Shown here one piece after another: positions 52,354 to 60,242 of a stretch of 64,000 nt of DNA. This stretch comes from Actinomycetota bacterium (GTDB lineage: Bacteria > Actinomycetota > Acidimicrobiia > Acidimicrobiales > Ilumatobacteraceae): positions 48,678-112,677 of the forward strand of contig VFYV01000004.1 in the NCBI GenBank assembly GCA_016871395.1. The letters run 5' to 3'. The notes under the pieces were generated by a model that was not told the origin of the DNA, ran no database searches, and saw nothing but the letters and a program-made list of their open reading frames with translations. The first letter of the stretch is position 1. Every line of letters begins with the position of its first letter. Position numbers and translations under genes: made by a program.

Positions 52354-53040
52354 ATGCCCGCCGAGTGGCCGGTGGTCGACGAACACGTTGCTCGTTTCAC
52401 CGCGCCGCAAAATCTGATCCCCGCCACGGATTGGGACTTTTCGCACATCGTCTTCGGCGACGACGACCTGATCGCGGTGGGCGCCGACTTGGAGGTAGGC
52501 ACGTTGTTGAGCGCTTATTCGAACGGTCTCTTCCCCATGCCGATCGGCCGGGGCAAACTCGGCTGGTTCAGTCCCGCGCAACGGGGCGTCATCCCGATGG
52601 ACGGCTTCCGTGCGTCGTCGTCGGTGCGCAAACACGCCAAACGATTCGCCATTCGCTTCGACACTCACTTCACCGAGGTCATGACGGCCTGTGGTGACCA
52701 GAAACGGAAACACGGTTGGATCAACGACGAGTTCATCGCTGCCTACACCGAACTGCATCGACTCGGTTGGGCACACTCGTGCGAAGTCTTCGTGGATGAT
52801 GAGTTGGTGGGTGGGGTGTACGGCGTTCGCCTGGGGCGGTTCTTCGCCGGCGAAAGCATGTTCCACCGACGCACCGACGCCTCCAAGGTCGCCCTTTGGG
52901 CGTTGACTACCACCATGGCCACGGCGGGCATCCGGCTGTTCGACGTGCAGTGGACCACCCCCCATCTGGTGTCCCTGGGGGCCATCGACGTGCCCCGTGC
53001 GGAGTATCTCGGACGTCTTTCCGAGGCGAGAAACGCCTGA
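52354..53040 (+). CDS. aat: Leucyl/phenylalanyl-tRNA--protein transferase
   Basis: Adds Leu or Phe to the N terminus of proteins starting with Lys or Arg, marking them for ClpS-ClpAP/ClpCP degradation (N-end rule). The 228-residue protein has SNGLFPMP, LGWFSPAQRGVIP, WINDEFIAAYTELHRLGWAH and GESMFHRRTDASKVAL, the family core. It starts 4 bases after the dehydrogenase gene. Confidence 0.93.
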   Translation: MPAEWPVVDEHVARFTAPQNLIPATDWDFSHIVFGDDDLIAVGADLEVGTLLSAYSNGLFPMPIGRGKLGWFSPAQRGVIPMDGFRASSSVRKHAKRFAIRFDTHFTEVMTACGDQKRKHGWINDEFIAAYTELHRLGWAHSCEVFVDDELVGGVYGVRLGRFFAGESMFHRRTDASKVALWALTTTMATAGIRLFDVQWTTPHLVSLGAIDVPRAEYLGRLSEARNA

Positions 53041-53061
53041 ATCTCCCGACAGACTGACACC

Positions 53062-55035
53062 ATGGCCGACGTTGACGAGACCGGGGCTCGCGTGACCAAG
53101 CGCGACGAGCCGTGGCTGATGCGCACCTACTCGGGGCATTCCACCGCCAAGGCCTCCAACGAGTTGTACCGCACCAACCTGGCCAAGGGCCAAACCGGTT
53201 TGTCCATCGCCTTCGACCTGCCGACGCAAACCGGCTACGACCCCGACTCGCTGATGGCCGCCGGAGAAGTGGGCAAGGTCGGCGTGCCGGTGGCACATCT
53301 TGGACACATGCGCACGCTTCTCGACGGCATCCCGCCCGCGCAGATGAACACGTCCATGACCATCAACGCGACCGCCGCCTGGTTGCTGGCCCTGTATGTG
53401 GCCAACGCCGAGGATCAGGGCGTCTCACGGGCCGTTCTACGTGGCACCACGCAGAACGACATCGTCAAGGAATACCTCTCGCGAGGAACATTTATCTTTC
53501 CCCCGATCCCTTCACGCCGACTGATCGTCGACATGGTTGCGTGGTGCGCCGACAACGCGCCCAAGTGGAATCCCATGAACGTGTGCTCGTACCACCTGCA
53601 AGAGGTCGGCGCGACACCGGTACAGGAGATCGCTTACTCGTTGGCCACAGCGGTTGGCGTTCTCGACGCGGTGCGCGACTCCGGGCAGGTGCCCCCGGAG
53701 CGGTTCGCCCAAGTCTTCGGAAGCATCTCGTTCTTCGTCAACGCCGGTATTCGCTTCATCGAGGAGATCTGCAAGATGAGGGCCTTCACCGAGTTGTGGG
53801 ACCGAATCGGACTCGAGCGCTTCGGCGTCACTGACGAAAAGGCTCGCCGCTTCCGGTACGGAGTGCAGGTCAACTCGCTCGGTCTCACCGAGGCACAGCC
53901 CGAGAACAACGTGCAGCGCATCGTGCTCGAGATGCTGGCCGTTTCGTTGTCGAAGAACGCGCGCGCTCGAAGCATCCAGTTGCCGGCGTGGAACGAGGCC
54001 CTGGGTCTCCCGCGTCCGTGGGACCAGCAATGGAGCCTGCGCATGCAGCAGGTGTTGGCCTTCGAGACCGACCTGTTGGAGTACGACGACATTTTCGATG
54101 GTTCGACCATCATCGAGTCCAAGACCGCCGAACTACGCGACGCCGCGTGGGCCGAGTTCGAGGACGTGTTGGCCATGGGAGGTGCCTTCGAAGCGGTCGA
54201 CCTGCTGAAGGGTCGGCTGGTCAAGTCGATGGCCGAGCGCACCCGACGCATCGAAAGTGGCGAACAGGTAGTGGTCGGTGTCAACCGCTACACCGAGTTC
54301 GAATCGTCTCCGCTCGGTGGCGAGGGCAACATCGTGAAAGTCGACCCCGACGTCGAGCGACAGATGATCGACGACGTGAACGCGTGGCGCGCCAAACGCG
54401 ACGACGCGGCGGTGCGCGTCGCTCTCGACGAGTTGCGTCGGGCGGCCCAGGGTTCCGACAACATCATGGAACCATCCATCGCGTTGGCCCGGGCCGGTGG
54501 AACCACCGGCGAGTGGTCGGGCGTGTTGCGCGAGGTCTTCGGCGAGTACCGAGCCCCCACCGGCGTGGCGGCGGCGGTGGGCAAACGACCCGGTGAGTTG
54601 GCCGCCGTGGCCGAATTCGTCCGGTCGATTCCCGGCGGACCGCCCAAGATCCTGGTGGCCAAGCCCGGTCTCGACGGCCACAGCAGTGGAGCCGAGCAAA
54701 TCGCGGTGGCCGCTCGTGACTCCGGGATGGAAGTGGTGTACTCGGGGATACGACTCACGCCCGAGCAAATCGCCGCCAGCGCGCGCGACGAGGATCCCGA
54801 CGTGGTCGGTCTGTCGATCCTGTCGGGATCACACATGGCGTTGGTTCCCGCGGTGTTGTCGCAACTACGGGCCCAGGGTGTGGATTCGCCAGTGGTCGTC
54901 GGGGGCATCATCCCCGAGGAGGACCGACCAAAACTTTTGGCGGCGGGCGTCGCGGCGGTCTACACGCCCAAGGACTTTCAACTGAGCACCATCATGCGCG
55001 ACATCGCCGGGATCGTGGCGGCCAACCGCGGCTGA
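53062..55035 (+). CDS. ecm: B12-dependent acyl-CoA mutase, ethylmalonyl-CoA-mutase/MeaA type
   Basis: A 657-residue single-chain adenosylcobalamin mutase. The N-terminal TIM barrel begins RDEPWLMRTYSGHSTAKASN and contains AKGQTGLSIAFDLPTQTGYD, features of the Ecm/MeaA subgroup rather than typical methylmalonyl-CoA mutase. The C-terminal B12-binding domain (about 525-657) has KPGLDGHSSGAEQI with the cobalt-ligating His in DxHxxG and GLSILSGSH. It probably rearranges ethylmalonyl-CoA to methylsuccinyl-CoA. Crotonyl-CoA carboxylase/reductase is not in the window. Methylmalonyl- or isobutyryl-type specificity cannot be excluded. Confidence 0.85.
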   Translation: MADVDETGARVTKRDEPWLMRTYSGHSTAKASNELYRTNLAKGQTGLSIAFDLPTQTGYDPDSLMAAGEVGKVGVPVAHLGHMRTLLDGIPPAQMNTSMTINATAAWLLALYVANAEDQGVSRAVLRGTTQNDIVKEYLSRGTFIFPPIPSRRLIVDMVAWCADNAPKWNPMNVCSYHLQEVGATPVQEIAYSLATAVGVLDAVRDSGQVPPERFAQVFGSISFFVNAGIRFIEEICKMRAFTELWDRIGLERFGVTDEKARRFRYGVQVNSLGLTEAQPENNVQRIVLEMLAVSLSKNARARSIQLPAWNEALGLPRPWDQQWSLRMQQVLAFETDLLEYDDIFDGSTIIESKTAELRDAAWAEFEDVLAMGGAFEAVDLLKGRLVKSMAERTRRIESGEQVVVGVNRYTEFESSPLGGEGNIVKVDPDVERQMIDDVNAWRAKRDDAAVRVALDELRRAAQGSDNIMEPSIALARAGGTTGEWSGVLREVFGEYRAPTGVAAAVGKRPGELAAVAEFVRSIPGGPPKILVAKPGLDGHSSGAEQIAVAARDSGMEVVYSGIRLTPEQIAASARDEDPDVVGLSILSGSHMALVPAVLSQLRAQGVDSPVVVGGIIPEEDRPKLLAAGVAAVYTPKDFQLSTIMRDIAGIVAANRG

Positions 55036-55039
55036 GAAC

Positions 55040-55747
55040 TCAGGCGGCGCGTTCGGCGTCGATCCAACGCTCGAGCACCGGTCCACTTTCGAAACTTGTG
55101 ATGAGCGCATAGCGCGGGGTGTCGGCGTTGTGCACCACCACGTGCCAAAGGCGTTGTGTGTCGACCACGAAACGTGCGCCGCGAGCCAGCGGCACCCGAC
55201 GTTCTGTGGAGCGATCGGGCAGTCCGTCGGCACCACTGTCCATCAGCAGCATGTAGCTGTCGGGGGAATCGGTGAGTTCCACCCACGACCGCACCACCCA
55301 ACCCTCGTCGTCGGGGTTGAAACGGTTGTTGTCGTCGCGATGAATCGAACGGATAGCCGTCTCGCGATCCTGAGGCTCCAGCTTGATGATGCGCACGCGA
55401 CCGAAGTTCGCGCCCACCGCCATCACGTAATCACGCAACGTGGGGGCCTTGTCGGCGTTGCTGGTCCAGAGCGCGTCCTTATCGGTCTTGCCCTTGTCCC
55501 AAAAACCACGACAGTCCAATTGCCCGTCGGCCGAGGCGAGCGGTGCGAAGTTGGTGTCTCCACCGCTCTTCCAGTCCTGGTATTCGAGCGACTCCCATTC
55601 GTGTGACGCGACGTGCACCGGCATGGGCTTCAGCATCACGAATCCGGTCTCAGCCAACGCTTTCGACCGCGGATGCGCAGTGTCGAGGGGAATTCCCACG
55701 GACCAGTGCTCGGTGTTGGGCCAAAACGGAATCGACTCGGCACTCAT
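55040..55747 (-). CDS. Aspartyl/asparaginyl beta-hydroxylase-like 2-oxoglutarate oxygenase
   Basis: A 235-residue protein with a double-stranded beta-helix pattern: HxD in AIRSIHRDDN, a distal histidine in LWHVVVHN and a likely 2-oxoglutarate arginine in NADTPRYALIT. The core segment RIIKLEPQDRE...RSWVELTDSPDSYMLLMDSG fits the Asp/Asn hydroxylase family. Some members hydroxylate free amino acids or peptides, so the substrate is open. It is convergent with the mutase gene (4 bases apart). Confidence 0.75.
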   Translation of the reverse strand: MSAESIPFWPNTEHWSVGIPLDTAHPRSKALAETGFVMLKPMPVHVASHEWESLEYQDWKSGGDTNFAPLASADGQLDCRGFWDKGKTDKDALWTSNADKAPTLRDYVMAVGANFGRVRIIKLEPQDRETAIRSIHRDDNNRFNPDDEGWVVRSWVELTDSPDSYMLLMDSGADGLPDRSTERRVPLARGARFVVDTQRLWHVVVHNADTPRYALITSFESGPVLERWIDAERAA

Positions 55748-55766
55748 GACACCAGTCTACGAATCA

Positions 55767-56153
55767 TCAGGGGGCCGCAGTGGTCGTCGATGCGGTGGTC
55801 GGTCCCGCTGGTGTCGCGATCGTGGTGGCGACGCCGCCGGCGGGAATGATCACCTTCTGCCCGGCCTGAATGGCATCGGGGTTGGCCAACCCGTTGGCGA
55901 TCACAATGGCCTCCACGGTGACGCCAAATTGTCCGGCGATGTAGGAGAGCGTGTCGCCCTGCTGGATGGTGTAGGTCTGCTCGACTGTGGCGACCGTCGT
56001 GGTGGTGGCGATCGCTCCGTCAAAGGTGGGGGCCACGGTCACCTCGATACCCAGCATGGGAAGCGAATCCAGAGTGGATCCGTCACCTCCACCACAAGCG
56101 GACGCGAAAACGATCATCGACGACGTCAGGAGGCCGAAGAGACGCGTGTTCAC
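55767..56153 (-). CDS. LysM-domain lipoprotein
   Basis: A 128-residue protein starting at GTG 56153, with a lipoprotein-type signal (RLFGLLTSSMIVFASAC) and Cys20 as the probable lipid site. One LysM module (YTIQQGDTLSYIAGQFGVTV...NPDAIQAGQKVIIP, about residues 73-115) should bind peptidoglycan. Flanks are Thr-rich linkers. An in-frame ATG 12 codons upstream gives a poorer signal peptide. It follows the polyprenyl synthase gene by 49 bases. Confidence 0.82.
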   Translation of the reverse strand: MNTRLFGLLTSSMIVFASACGGGDGSTLDSLPMLGIEVTVAPTFDGAIATTTTVATVEQTYTIQQGDTLSYIAGQFGVTVEAIVIANGLANPDAIQAGQKVIIPAGGVATTIATPAGPTTASTTTAAP

Positions 56154-56202
56154 GTTTCTCAGCGTAGGAGCAGGTGCGGGTTTTGCCACGCGGGTCGGTC
56201 CG

Positions 56203-57261
56203 TCAGTTGACGCGATCGGTGACGTACATGGCCAGCAATTCCAGCTCCGTCTTGGCCGTCACGGTGAGGGGGGCCGACGAAAGCGACCTCACGGCCTCGT
56301 CGCGTAGTCGCGTGATCACCGATTCCATTTCCTCCAGGGCGCCGCAATCGACGATGGCCTGCTGGGCGTCGGCAACCTGAGCATCGGTCAGCCGTTCTCG
56401 ACCGACCACGTTCAGCGCCGTGCGATGCGTCGACGAGGCCCGCTCCATGGCGATGGCCAAGAGAGGCGTCGGCTTGCCCTCACGCAGATCGTCTCCGACC
56501 GGCTTGCCCGTGACCGCGGTCTGACCGAACGCACCCATCACGTCGTCGCGCATCTGAAAGGCATCGCCCAGGGGCAGGCCGTACGCGCTCAACACCGGCA
56601 ACAACTCTTCTCGCCGCTGCGGAGCCATCAGCATCGCACCCAGATGCAGTGGGCGCTCGATCGTGTACTTGCCGCTCTTGTACCGGCAAATTCGCTCGGC
56701 CTTGGTCCGTCGGCGCTCGTTGCGAGATGATCCGATGAGATCGAGCAACTGTCCGATGTTCAACTCGATGCGCAACTCATGCCAGATCTCGCGCGCCTCG
56801 GCCGACACATCGGTCATCAAGCGGTCGCTGTAAACGAAGGCCAAGTCACCCACGAGGATGGCGATGCCGTCCCCGTAGCGTCGCGACTCACCGCTGTTAC
56901 CACTGCGTCGGTGCTGGTCGGCGAACACCTCGTGCGTCACCGGCGCACCGCGACGGGAGGTTGATCCGTCCATCACGTCGTCATGGAACAACGCGAATCC
57001 GTGCAGCAACTCCAAGGCCACACCGGCATCGAGGCTGACCATGGAGTTTGGGTCGCCGCCCGCGCCAACAAACCCCCACTGACAAAAAGCCGGTCGAAGT
57101 CGCTTGCCACCCGACGCGACCAAACGACGGATTTCGGCCACCGGGGCGGCAAGGTCCTCGTCGAATGTCGACCAACGTTGCTCTTCTGGAGCCAAGATCT
57201 CGGTGATTCGCCGTTCCACCCGTGAGGCCAAAGTGACGAGGGAGGCCGGAGGCGTGGACAC
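56203..57261 (-). CDS. Polyprenyl (geranylgeranyl-type) diphosphate synthase
   Basis: Trans-prenyl elongating enzyme making C20 or longer isoprenoid diphosphates for menaquinone or carotenoids. The 352-residue protein has GGKRLRPAF, the first Asp-rich motif HDDVMDGSTSRRG (93 onward) of DDxxD type, and the second motif region AFQMRDDVMGAFG, where the usual DDxxD has Gly as its last residue. Chain length cannot be read reliably. GTG start at 57261. It is followed by the LysM lipoprotein and preceded by xseB. Confidence 0.9.
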   Translation of the reverse strand: MSTPPASLVTLASRVERRITEILAPEEQRWSTFDEDLAAPVAEIRRLVASGGKRLRPAFCQWGFVGAGGDPNSMVSLDAGVALELLHGFALFHDDVMDGSTSRRGAPVTHEVFADQHRRSGNSGESRRYGDGIAILVGDLAFVYSDRLMTDVSAEAREIWHELRIELNIGQLLDLIGSSRNERRRTKAERICRYKSGKYTIERPLHLGAMLMAPQRREELLPVLSAYGLPLGDAFQMRDDVMGAFGQTAVTGKPVGDDLREGKPTPLLAIAMERASSTHRTALNVVGRERLTDAQVADAQQAIVDCGALEEMESVITRLRDEAVRSLSSAPLTVTAKTELELLAMYVTDRVN

Positions 57262-57279
57262 CTGGTCAGGCTAGGCCGG

Positions 57280-57486
57280 TCAGCCGTCGAGACCGCCCAC
57301 CACATCCTCGATCCGGGTGCGAGCATTGCCGATGCGATCGCGGCACAGGCGGATCAACTCCGACGCGCGTTGTACCCGCGCGGCGAGCACGTCGACGTCG
57401 ACGTCGGCCTGTTCGAGCTCGGAGAGGATGCCCTCCAACTCGGCCAGGGCCTCGGCGTAACCGATCTCTTCATCTTTCTTGGCCAT
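57280..57486 (-). CDS. xseB: Exodeoxyribonuclease VII small subunit
   Basis: A 68-residue helical protein (IGYAEALAELEGILSELEQA, VDVLAARVQRASELIRLCRD) that coats the long coiled coil of XseA. It lies 18 bases after xseA and 18 bases before the polyprenyl synthase on the same strand, the usual xseA-xseB order. Confidence 0.93.
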   Translation of the reverse strand: MAKKDEEIGYAEALAELEGILSELEQADVDVDVLAARVQRASELIRLCRDRIGNARTRIEDVVGGLDG

Positions 57487-57504
57487 GATCGCCTCCTCGC
57501 AATC

Positions 57505-58815
57505 TCATGAACGCTTCTTCGTGTCGGTCACCGTGGACGTGACCACGCCGTCACGGGTGGTCGTGAGCACGACCTCACCCGGCTCGGTGTCGTCGACCGA
57601 CCGCACCACCCGCCCGTCGGTGGTGCGGGTGATCGACCAACCGCGGGCCAACACGTTGACCGGGTCGAGCAGGCTCACCCTCAACTCCAAGTTGTCGACG
57701 GCGAGGGAGCGCTCGGCCAACAACTGCGGGGCGCGACGACGCAGGCGACCGATGCGGTCGTCGAGGCGTTCGTCGGCCCGGGTGACCGCGGTGAGGGTGA
57801 GCACCCCGATCTCGCGAGCCACCTTGGTGAGTCCGTGCCCGGCCTCGTCGAGCAACTGAGTGGCGCGCGCAGCGATGTCGTCCCAGGCGCCCTCGGTCTT
57901 GTCGATGAAACGACGAACGAGTTCGGTCAAGGCCACCGCGCAGGCGGTGGGGGTCTTGTGGTGGGTGTGGGCCACCTCGTCGGCGACGTGGAGATCGATC
58001 TGGTGTCCAATTCCGGTGAAGACGGGTAGCGGTGACTCGGCGATCGCCATCGCGATGAGTTCGGAGTCGAAGGTCGAGAGTTCGGTCTTGCTGCCACCAC
58101 CTCGCAACACGACGATCACGTCGATGTCGTCGCGACGACCGAGCGCCCTGATGGCCGTCGACACCTCGGTGGGTGCGGAGTCGCCCTGCACCGTCACGTC
58201 GGCGATCTTGATGTCGAAGCCGAGTCCGGACTCCTCGATCTGCTGCAGGAAGTCGGTGATGCCGGCGGTTCCCTTGCTTCCGACCAAGCCGAGTCGCAGC
58301 GGCACGAGATTGAGTTCGACCTCACGATTGCGGTCGTAGTCACCGGACTGCTTCAACTTGCGAATCAGTTCCTCGCGCTTCAAGGCAATGTCACCCAACG
58401 TGTAATTGGGGTCGATGCCACGCATGATGAGCGACAACTTTCCGAAGCCCGCGTAGTAGTCCAGGTTGCCGAAGACGCGGACCTTGATGCCGTTGGCCAA
58501 CTCGAGTCCACTCTTCGCCAAGGTCGCCGACAACTTCACTCGCTCGCGGCGCCACAGGTTGACGTTCACCTGAACTTTGGCGCCTCGGGCGTCGACGTCA
58601 ACCAGACTGAAGTAGGTGTTCTCTCCCTTCACACTGAGTCCCGAGATTTCACCCCATACCCACAGGCCCTCGTCGAAGTGATCTTCCAGAACCCTGTTGA
58701 TCTCCTCGGCCAGCTCGGCGATGGAGAAGGTGCGCACACCACCGGGACCATCGATGTCCTCGTCGGCGAACACGTCATTGAGGTCGCCGTCCAAGTCGTC
58801 GAGGTCATCACCCAT
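57505..58815 (-). CDS. xseA: Exodeoxyribonuclease VII large subunit
   Basis: Degrades single-stranded DNA to oligonucleotides. The 436-residue protein starts with a variable acidic segment (DDLDDLDGDLND). The OB fold follows (VWGEISGLSVKGENTYFSLV, about 50-130), then the catalytic domain with GLVGSKGTAGITDFLQQIEE, VVLRGGGSKTELSTFDSELI, GIGHQIDLHVADEVAHTHHKTPTA and a C-terminal coiled coil. The ATG at 58815 is preferred over the frame start at 58866. Divergent from gpmA. Confidence 0.93.
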   Translation of the reverse strand: MGDDLDDLDGDLNDVFADEDIDGPGGVRTFSIAELAEEINRVLEDHFDEGLWVWGEISGLSVKGENTYFSLVDVDARGAKVQVNVNLWRRERVKLSATLAKSGLELANGIKVRVFGNLDYYAGFGKLSLIMRGIDPNYTLGDIALKREELIRKLKQSGDYDRNREVELNLVPLRLGLVGSKGTAGITDFLQQIEESGLGFDIKIADVTVQGDSAPTEVSTAIRALGRRDDIDVIVVLRGGGSKTELSTFDSELIAMAIAESPLPVFTGIGHQIDLHVADEVAHTHHKTPTACAVALTELVRRFIDKTEGAWDDIAARATQLLDEAGHGLTKVAREIGVLTLTAVTRADERLDDRIGRLRRRAPQLLAERSLAVDNLELRVSLLDPVNVLARGWSITRTTDGRVVRSVDDTEPGEVVLTTTRDGVVTSTVTDTKKRS

Positions 58816-58880
58816 GGTTCCCCGAGTCTGCCCGACAACCAGCCGTGGTCGGAACGAGAAAGTCACACTAAGTTGGGAGC

Positions 58881-59627
58881 GTGACCGGCACGCTCGTCAT
58901 CCTCCGCCACGGCGAGAGCACGTGGAATCGGCAAAACCTCTTCACCGGCTGGCACGACGTGCCCCTGTCGGAGAAGGGTCTGGTCGAGGCCGCCCAAGCC
59001 GGAGCCACCATGGCCGAGGCCGGACTCTTCTTCGACGTCGCCCACACCTCGCTACTCACCCGGGCCGTGATGACCTGCCACGTGGCCTTGAACGCCATGG
59101 GGCAGGTGTGGTTGCCGGTGCAACGATCGTGGCGCTTGAACGAACGCCACTACGGGGCCCTCCAAGGCCTCGACAAGAAGGCCACCACCGAACTGCACGG
59201 AGCCGAACAGACCAAACTGTGGCGCCGCAGTTTCGATGTTCCGCCCCCGCCCCTCGATGCTGACAGCCCCGAACATCCGGCCAACGATCGTCGTTACCGA
59301 CTGCTGGATCCGGCGGTTCTGCCCGCGGCCGAATGCCTGAAAGACGTGGTCGCGCGGGTGTTGCCCTACTGGAATGACACCATTGTGCCCCAAGTGCGTG
59401 ACGGGTTGACGGTGCTCGTCACGGCGCACGGCAACAGCCTGCGAGCCCTCGCGATGCACCTCGAGGCGATCTCCGAGGAGGCCATCGCCGAATTGAACAT
59501 CCCCACCGGGGCCCCGCGTCGCTACACCTTCGATGGTTCGATGAAAGTGACCTCGGCCGAGTACCTGGGCGACACTGCCGCGGTCGCCGGGGCCGCCGAG
59601 GCGGTCGCCAAGCAAGCCGGCACCTGA
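58881..59627 (+). CDS. gpmA: 2,3-bisphosphoglycerate-dependent phosphoglycerate mutase
   Basis: Glycolytic/gluconeogenic enzyme interconverting 3- and 2-phosphoglycerate through a phosphohistidine. The 248-residue protein has ILRHGESTWNRQNLFTGWHD (catalytic His10), RSWRLNERHYGALQGLDK, LWRRSFDVPPPPLD and VTAHGNSLRALAMHL. GTG start at 58881. It is monocistronic. Confidence 0.95.
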   Translation: MTGTLVILRHGESTWNRQNLFTGWHDVPLSEKGLVEAAQAGATMAEAGLFFDVAHTSLLTRAVMTCHVALNAMGQVWLPVQRSWRLNERHYGALQGLDKKATTELHGAEQTKLWRRSFDVPPPPLDADSPEHPANDRRYRLLDPAVLPAAECLKDVVARVLPYWNDTIVPQVRDGLTVLVTAHGNSLRALAMHLEAISEEAIAELNIPTGAPRRYTFDGSMKVTSAEYLGDTAAVAGAAEAVAKQAGT

Positions 59628-59755
59628 GCGAGGATTCACCGGGATCGAAACGGTGTGCCCGTCGACTCACCAGGGTGTCTGCCGACTCAGGTCCGTGACG
59701 ATCGGGACAACGCCGGTGGTTCTCACATGTTCACGAGCGTTGTAATGTTCCGGAC

Positions 59756-60181
59756 ATGCCCAGCAAAAGAAATTACCTTAATGGTCTCCGCCACGTCGCC
59801 CTCTTCTCCTCCTGCTCCACCAAGGACTTGGAGAAAATAGCCAAGGCCGGTGATGAGGTCACATTGGACGCGGGAGCGGTCATCGTCGACCAGGGTCAGA
59901 CCGGTCGCGAGGCCTTCGTCATCATCAAGGGCTCGGCAACGGTGAGGCGCAACGGAAAGAAAGTCGCCACGTTGGGCGCCGGATCTGTGGTGGGTGAACT
60001 CTCGCTCTTGGATCATGGTCCCCGTACAGCAACCGTGGTGGCCGACACCGAATGCACGCTCTTGGTCATCAGCCAGCGTCAGTTCCTCGCCGTGATCGAC
60101 GCCATTCCGGCCATTTCGCACAAGTTGTTGGCCACTCTGGCGGGTCGCATCCGCGAACTCGATCGCCAGTACTTCGGCTGA
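59756..60181 (+). CDS. Stand-alone cyclic-nucleotide-binding-domain protein
   Basis: A 141-residue protein consisting of a single CAP-type beta-roll domain, with no DNA-binding or kinase output. The phosphate-binding cassette reads GELSLLDHGPRTATV (80-94), matching the cNMP consensus with the arginine that contacts the cyclic phosphate (Arg90), so it should bind cAMP or a similar ligand. The C-terminal helix (ISHKLLATLAGRIRELDRQY) resembles a dimerisation helix. It precedes etfD by 61 bases on the same strand; a regulatory link is only suggested. No clear ribosome-binding site. Confidence 0.87.
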   Translation: MPSKRNYLNGLRHVALFSSCSTKDLEKIAKAGDEVTLDAGAVIVDQGQTGREAFVIIKGSATVRRNGKKVATLGAGSVVGELSLLDHGPRTATVVADTECTLLVISQRQFLAVIDAIPAISHKLLATLAGRIRELDRQYFG

Positions 60182-60242
60182 GTTCCCGGCTTGGGTCGAG
60201 CGATTCGCCCCGACACGTACTGGGCAGTAGCGTTTCGAGTGC